From assembly GCA_002189035.1 (NCBI GenBank), contig NEEC01000011.1, positions 1,674,001 to 1,738,000 on the forward strand: a stretch of 64,000 bases of DNA. Reading direction: 5' to 3'. Every line of letters begins with the position of its first letter. Position 1 is the first letter of the stretch. The notes under the pieces were generated by a model that saw only the letters and a program-made list of their open reading frames with translations, was not told the origin of the DNA and did not search any database. The position numbers and the translations under genes are program-made. Shown here piece after piece: positions 58,360 through 64,000 of the stretch. Origin of the DNA: Utricularia gibba (Eukaryota > Streptophyta > Magnoliopsida > Lamiales > Lentibulariaceae).

Positions 58360-61246
58360 ATGGCTGGCCTGCTGTCTGGTGAGACCTCTCATCATGGAGC
58401 AGTTGACGGCCACCATAAGTCTTCTCATGATAAGCTGGATGAAGGTTCTGGGCGTTGGTACTTCTCTAGAAAGGAAATCGAGGAAAATTCACCTTCTAGA
58501 AAAGATGGCATAGATTTAAAGAAAGAGGCATACCTGCGCAAGTCATATTGCACATTTTTGCAGGATTTGGGAATGAGGCTTAAAGTGTAAGTTTTTCCCT
58601 TTGAAATTTTCGTTGTTTAAGTTTTTTTTTTTGCAATGCTTTGCTAAGGGCTTCTTGTATGAATTTCTGTCGACTCCATTTTTTCATGCTTCAGCTAAAT
58701 AGTTTTATTTTTTTAATTATATAAAATTTCAGTTTGTTATAAAATCTTTATATGTCAGAATGCATTTTGTATTGATACCTTGATTGTTGAGAAAATGGAT
58801 GTAAGATTTTCTGGCTAGATGCTGAACACTGAATGCATATTCGCACGATTATTCTTGTACTGCTTTCCTATACATTTAAGTTTAAGTTAGTTTATGCTCG
58901 GGATCAAATAATGGTCTAGCACAACTTTAATATCTGGTTTTGTTTTTGTTTTTGTTTTTTTTTTCGCAATTGATTTGGTCGGATTTGGCAAACCATATTA
59001 TCAATCCTTTGTATCTTTATGTTGGGGTGAAATTCTGAATATGATAAATGCCTTTTGATACAGGCCCCAAGTAACTATTGCCACAGCTATTATATTCTGT
59101 CATCGCTTCTTTCTTCGCCAGTCACATGCCAAAAATGATAGAAGGGTATGTTTGTTTATTTAAATTATTTTTACGAGCTGCATATTAACAAATTTCATTT
59201 GGAACTGTAGGAAATATCAACTAGTTTTACGGGAAAATACTTATTTCAGAAGTAGTGAATTCTGAAATGGTGTTCTAAAAGAAAGAAAAGTGGATTGTAC
59301 TTTATCAAAGCTTCTAGTTTCTGACATTTGACCTTTTAAAAAAATATCGTCATACCTTTTCTTTGGCAGACGGTTGCAATAGTATGCATGTTTCTTGCTG
59401 GTAAGGTTGAAGAAACTCCTCGCCCGCTAAAAGATGTCATTCTTGTGTCATATGAAATAATCCATAAAAAAGATTCTGCTGCTGTGCTGAGGATTAAGCA
59501 GAAGGTGAGTACCCTTTGTGTAGTATATGAAGTCTTTTCATCTACATGTATAGTCTGTGGCATGATACACTTATGGCTTCTTGAACTGCAATACATGTAT
59601 GTCTTGTTAAAAACTTTTGTTGAATCGACCTTGCCTTCACAATTCATCCATATAAATCTAAAGACGCAAACTCATGTGTGGGGTGTCTGTGCTTGGTTAA
59701 TCATTTGTTATATTATCAACTTCCCAGGAGGTTTATGAACAACAAAAGGAACTGATCTTGCTGGGAGAACGGGTTGTTCTTGTTACTCTTGGTTTTGATC
59801 TCAATGTGCTTCATCCATACAAGCCCCTTGTTGAGGCAATAAAAAAATTCCAGGTTGCTCAAAATGCTCTTGCCCAAGTGGCCTGGAATTTTGTTAATGA
59901 TGGGTATGATCTTAGCATTGCAATTGTAATCTTGTGCTTACCCATGATCTGTTCGAGCCCTTATTCTTTTGACCAAGAAAGCACCGTTGCAGGCTTCGCA
60001 CATCTCTGTGTCTGCAATTTAAGCCCCACCACATCGCAGCAGGTGCTATTTTCCTTGCAGCAAAGTTTCTCAAAGTGAAGCTTCCACATGAGGTTTGGGG
60101 GCAAGAGTTCGATGTCTCTCCCCACCAATTGGAGGGTGGGTGCCTTCAATGCCTCCTTTGGTTGCTTGTAGGGATCCGATTCATTAAACTGAGCGCCGGC
60201 ATTTGAACAGAATACACATCGTCGGGGATGATGTGATTATTTTCTTTTAATAAAATTCGGATCATTCTAACTGAAATATGCCTTTTTCTCTTGCAGAGGT
60301 CAGCAATCAAATGCTCGAGCTGTATGAACAAAACAAAGCGCTTCCATCCCAAGCTAGTGAAGCTGAGGGGAGTGCGGGAAACAGTATGCGACCTCTGTCA
60401 AAAGGCCAGCCTGATGATGAGCATATGATTGGTTCCTCACCAGGCGGGACAGCTGTGAAGGTAAAGGTGGAGCCAAGGTCTGATGGCGATAATAAGCCAG
60501 TTAACCCAGTTGGAATGCCCAGAACCTCCCAACGTAATAGTGATCATGGAAGCACCGATATCTCTACCTTTCCGGTTAAACAAGAAAAAGGTGTCGTCAA
60601 GCAGGAATATGAACCCATAAACCATCACCTAAATGTTGATGGGCAAGAGGCTGATGACCATAAAGGGGTTTCAGGGCTATCTGAGAGTAGAAATTCAGTG
60701 GATGGGAGAGATAAACATAGTGTTAAAGTCTCCGCCAAAGGTGGTGCTACAGTTCACCATTCGCCGCACAGTGCCAGCAAGAAGCTGGACCTAGAAAAAG
60801 TCATCTCTTTGAAAGCAGCAATGGAACGCCGGAAGGCGCAGGGTGCTCTTAAAGTAGACCCTGAGGATGAGATCGAGAGGGAGCTAGAGGATGTGGAAAT
60901 GCCTGGTCAGAGTGAAAAGATCAGAGTCAGCAAGATGCAGACTTGGTCTGAGGACATTCATTACAATGACGCAGCAAAGAGATCACCACGTGGAGGCAAC
61001 GATGGTGCTGAAGAAGGTGAATTGGAGACGTCCGACGATGCTGACAGAGGACATCGATCACCAAGACCAAGCTCACGCAAGAGGAAGCCGGAGAGCCCCT
61101 TATCTGAAAAACATAGGGGAGATTATGGTCACGGACTTCCAAAACAAAGCAGCCATGCATACAGTGACGATAGGAATGCAATGGGAAGAAGACATGAGTA
61201 TCAAGAGAGGGAGACCAAGAGACGCCTGCAGGAGAATCATGTGTGA
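58360..61246 (+). CDS. CYCT1: Cyclin T (P-TEFb-type cyclin)
   Basis: Partner of CDKC kinases that phosphorylate the RNA polymerase II tail to release elongation. Exons: 58360-58586, 59064-59145, 59370-59504, 59728-59903, 59993-60135 and 60297-61246; 570 residues, all in frame. The cyclin box starts [16 protein letters not shown] and includes [37 protein letters not shown] and [20 protein letters not shown]. The long C-terminal tail is charged and repetitive, with acidic and lysine motifs ([17 protein letters not shown]) that resemble sumoylation sites, and an Arg/Ser-rich end. Closest to the Arabidopsis CYCT1;3-1;5 group by layout. Confidence 0.95.
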
Positions 61247-63044
61247 GATGGAAGTATATTGCTGGACCTGCTTGGAGAGATTGGATCGATGAGCAATAAC
61301 AGATCTTGGTAAGTGAAACTGAACTCCCTGTAGTTTTGTTCCCCTGCACTTGTCATTAACACCATCACTACGAAAAGGAGAAAGCAGGAACCCAAAAGCT
61401 AGTTGGGGTTCCATTACATGGCAGGCATTAGAAAATCCTTGTTGGTCAAAAACATATTTTGTACGGTAGAGTTTATTGGATTTTGCGGTCCCTTTGTATA
61501 CTAACGTTGCGAAATAGTTTTGAAAATGCTCTTTTTTTTTTGGAATTTGAAGTGATTTGGAAAATCTCTTCATATTTGAAATGCCCGATCTTTTCAAGTA
61601 AAGGAATGTTTGAATGAGTTGATTTTGGTAAGGTGCTAGATGATTATTTGGTAATTCTCTTGAAATCACTCCATAATAGCCATGGTTATCTTGTTTGTTT
61701 TAGCACATCCCACGTTAAACACAGAGGCAAGCTACTTGTTTCCCCCAAAAAGGATTGATCAACCATTTTGCAGAAGCAGAAGAGTAACTGCAGCTGTGCG
61801 TCTGTGATGGGGTAAAAGAACTAGGCAGGATCTTGTATGGCCAAAATGGCTGTTTCATGGTCTCATTTGTGAAGTTCAGACAACAATACTTGTTCCCACT
61901 TCCGTTGTTTGGAGAGCTTCATCTTAATTATCTTGTGCGGTTCCCATCAGGTCACTTTTCTCCTTGTGCAGGCTCTCTTTCGATCTCTTGTCTCGCAGTC
62001 ACGGCCTCAGGCTGCGAACCAGCAAGAGAGAAACCATGAAGAGGGACAGCAGGTGGGTGCTCAGGCAATGCCGTGTAAAGACAAGAAGCCTCTCTAAGGC
62101 AAACTAGTGAAATTCTTGTCTGTGGATTAGGTTCCCCATAAAAACAAGTATTAGTTTGCACAAAGCCACCAGCCGAAAGCAAGGATTCGAACCATGAAAA
62201 CTGACGCACCGGAGGGGATCATTTCAAAGTTCTGAACTGCAAAATGGACCCGGGCCGGGCTTAGAATCGAAACCCATACCCGACCCGTCCGTCTCTGAAT
62301 TAACCCGTTAGGCAATGTTTGTTGTGGCGCCCAGCCCTAGCCGTCTCTCCCGTTTGATCTGGATGCTGCTGCTTCTTGTTACTGTGTCCACTATGTGAAA
62401 TCGTGAATCAACTCGGCCATGGATGATTGCCCGTTTGAATGTGTGCTTTTCTTGAAGAAATAAGTAGATTCTTTTGAAGTTTGTCGGAGCAAAGTGTCAA
62501 TCTGTGGTGGTAAATATTAAGCTTTTTTTCGTCTACACTTTCATCCTTTAAGCCCTTGGACCTAAGCCGCGACGCTTCAGTTGATGGTTTAGTGCAAGTT
62601 TTCAATTTCGGTTTCGATTCATGGGCTTTTTTTTAATTCAATGAATATTGAATGCTAATCCATCTCCTGTTTTCTTTCTCATTTATGTGATTCATTGCAA
62701 TGAGAAGACCTGGAAAAGAGATTCATTTATGGGATTTATAACTTTTAATATGATGCATGTAAGGCTGGGTGTTTTTGTTGTATTTCTTGTGGCATGGAGA
62801 AAAAATTCAAGGCAACTCACTCTAAACTTTTCGTGTCATATTTTCAGTTTTGGTTTTCATATTGAAACAAAAATTTATTAGTTTGGCATATACTGTATCT
62901 ATGGTTACTAGTTTCTATGCTTGTCTTTATAGGGGGTTTATTTTTCCTGGGTGGTGTTAAGATTTGTGTGGACAATCTGAGGATTTAACTGAGATAGTTT
63001 ACTTCTTGTGGCTTTGTTTTTGGAAAAACTCTCTTACAGCATCT
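61247..63044. other. Cyclin T 3' region and HGPT leader
   Basis: 61.25-62.1 kb is probably cyclin T 3'-UTR and flank. 62.21-62.4 kb is GC-rich (GGACCCGGGCCGGGC) and may be the start region of the next gene. 62.4-63.04 kb reads as leader and 5'-UTR intron, with an acceptor ending at 63039 (ctcttacag). No other gene is recognised. Confidence 0.45.
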
Positions 63045-63774
63045 ATGGGTTTGGACAATCACATTGAGAGCATCTTATGGACAGAGCAGCAAATTTCAGA
63101 TAAAATCTCAGAGTTAGCATCTCAGATCACCCAAGACTTCGAATCCCACACCATTGCTCCTGTCGTTGTGGGAGTCGCCACAGGCGCATTCTTGTTTCTA
63201 GCTGATCTTGTCCGGAAGATCCATCTTCCCATCACTGTGGACCTTATCAGGGCTGAATCATATGGATCAGGCACCGTTTCATCTGGTCACCCTACAATCC
63301 CTTTCGACATAAAACTTGATGTTCGAGGCAAGCATGTCCTTCTGGTACCAAAAGTTTAAATTTTTCCATTTTGACTTTTTGAATAGTTCATGCAAAATGT
63401 TTACTGATTACTTCACTTGCAGGTGGAAGATATTGTGGATACTGGGAGAACCATAAGCTGCCTAATTGACCATATGAAATCTAAAGGTGCATCCTCCGTT
63501 TCGATTTGCACTCTTCTGGATAAACAAGCACGAAGAAAAGTTCATTTTGAGCTCGTTGGTGAAGGGAAGTTCTACAAAGGCTTTGAGGTGATTAATTACT
63601 TCTTTACCTTGAATTGAAGCTCAAGTCTTTTCCTTATCCTACATGATTGGGAATTTTGTATCATGAGTGCAGTGTCCTGATGAATTTGTTGTCGGCTATG
63701 GCTTTGACTTCGCTGAGGTTTACAGAAACTTGCCTTATATTGGTGTCTTGAAGCCTGAATTCTACATGAAATGA
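63045..63774 (+). CDS. HGPT: Hypoxanthine-guanine phosphoribosyltransferase
   Basis: Purine salvage: joins hypoxanthine or guanine to PRPP to make IMP or GMP. Exons: 63045-63344, 63423-63587 and 63673-63774; 188 residues, the size known for the plant enzyme. [19 protein letters not shown] forms the early substrate-binding part. The PRPP-binding motif [18 protein letters not shown] starts exon 2. The base-recognition end is [20 protein letters not shown], then [11 protein letters not shown]. The start [12 protein letters not shown] follows a 5'-UTR intron acceptor by five bases. The frame is intact. The last codons are part of a diverged duplication that continues in the 3'-UTR. Confidence 0.96.
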
Positions 63775-63965
63775 TCAGACAGATAACACTTATTGCAATG
63801 GATGTATCCATTCTTTGCTACAGCACTGTACTAAACTTCTTCCTTCCTGAGAATCCCTTCTTTGGCCTGTATTCTACAAATAATGATCAGACAGGAAACT
63901 CTTGCTGCAATCATTGTTTATTGCCACAGGTACTGCATTAATCTTCTTTCCTGAGAATTGCTTTG
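63755..63965. repeat. Diverged tandem duplication across the HGPT stop codon
   Basis: 'attctacatgaaatgatcag' (about 63759) is echoed by 'attctacaaataatgatcag' (about 63872). The similarity continues through 'tgcaat' and 'cttcc.tcctgagaat'. The period is about 113 bp, with insertions and deletions. Confidence 0.65.
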
Positions 63966-64000
63966 AGGGCTCATGTTTCTTAGTATTCTATATTTGTCCC

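Noticed and set aside
62182-62192. ggattcgaacc, a tRNA B-box-like word on the minus strand
   Set aside because: The flanks do not form a T-stem or acceptor stem and no A-box lies at the right distance.

Overview
This is plant nuclear DNA, most likely from a eudicot: genes are intron-split (GT-AG, many introns of 60-120 bp), the intergenic DNA is very AT-rich, and the proteins belong to land-plant families (PMT2-type methyltransferase, DUF863 protein, SKIP11-like kelch F-box, plant PI4K-gamma, R2R3-MYB). I could not fix the species. There is no bacterial, viral or CRISPR content and no gene cluster that looks like a new pathway or defence system. The window is an ordinary gene-rich segment with a transposon-derived left end.

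Layout. 0-6.9 kb is transposon debris: a MULE transposase relic with an internal stop, a gypsy-type ORF relic apparently split by a 1.1-kb element with inverted ends and a palindromic repeat array, a coiled-coil relic, and an array of imperfect hairpins. 6.9-10.2 kb holds an intact octanoyltransferase (LIP2) and, just upstream on the same strand, a frameshifted and truncated PI4K-gamma pseudogene. 11.0-13.7 kb is an SRP40-like gene with an in-frame TGA. 15.9-19.0 kb is a DUF863 gene. 24.1-26.9 kb is HRD1, the ERAD ubiquitin ligase. 27.9-28.9 kb is an R2R3-MYB. 32.9-35.2 kb is a PMT2-type methyltransferase (+). Then, on the minus strand, come CUL3 (35.6-38.1), ribosomal protein S9 (38.9-40.2) and a kelch F-box protein (41.1-42.3). 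42.5-49.7 kb is a long AT-rich gene desert. 49.8-51.9 (+) is an RGG-rich caprin-like protein, 53.2-54.9 (-) a GT92 glycosyltransferase, 58.4-61.2 (+) cyclin T, and 63.0-63.8 (+) hypoxanthine phosphoribosyltransferase.

The genes do not form one pathway. HRD1, CUL3 and the kelch F-box protein are all ubiquitin-ligase parts, but of different complexes. Gene order matters more: from memory, eight of the families have Arabidopsis relatives lying in the same order between At1g26270 and At1g27630, so the window looks like a conserved ancestral block.

The most important technical observation is that DUF863, the RGG protein and GT92 each carry exactly two apparent one-base deletions, nearly all in short G/C runs, and HRD1 is one base out of phase before its last exon. 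Adding one base per lesion gives an exact multiple of three in every case. This may reflect homopolymer under-calling in the assembly rather than gene death. The PI4K-gamma copy, with a mixed insertion and deletion and loss of its catalytic loop, is the convincing pseudogene.
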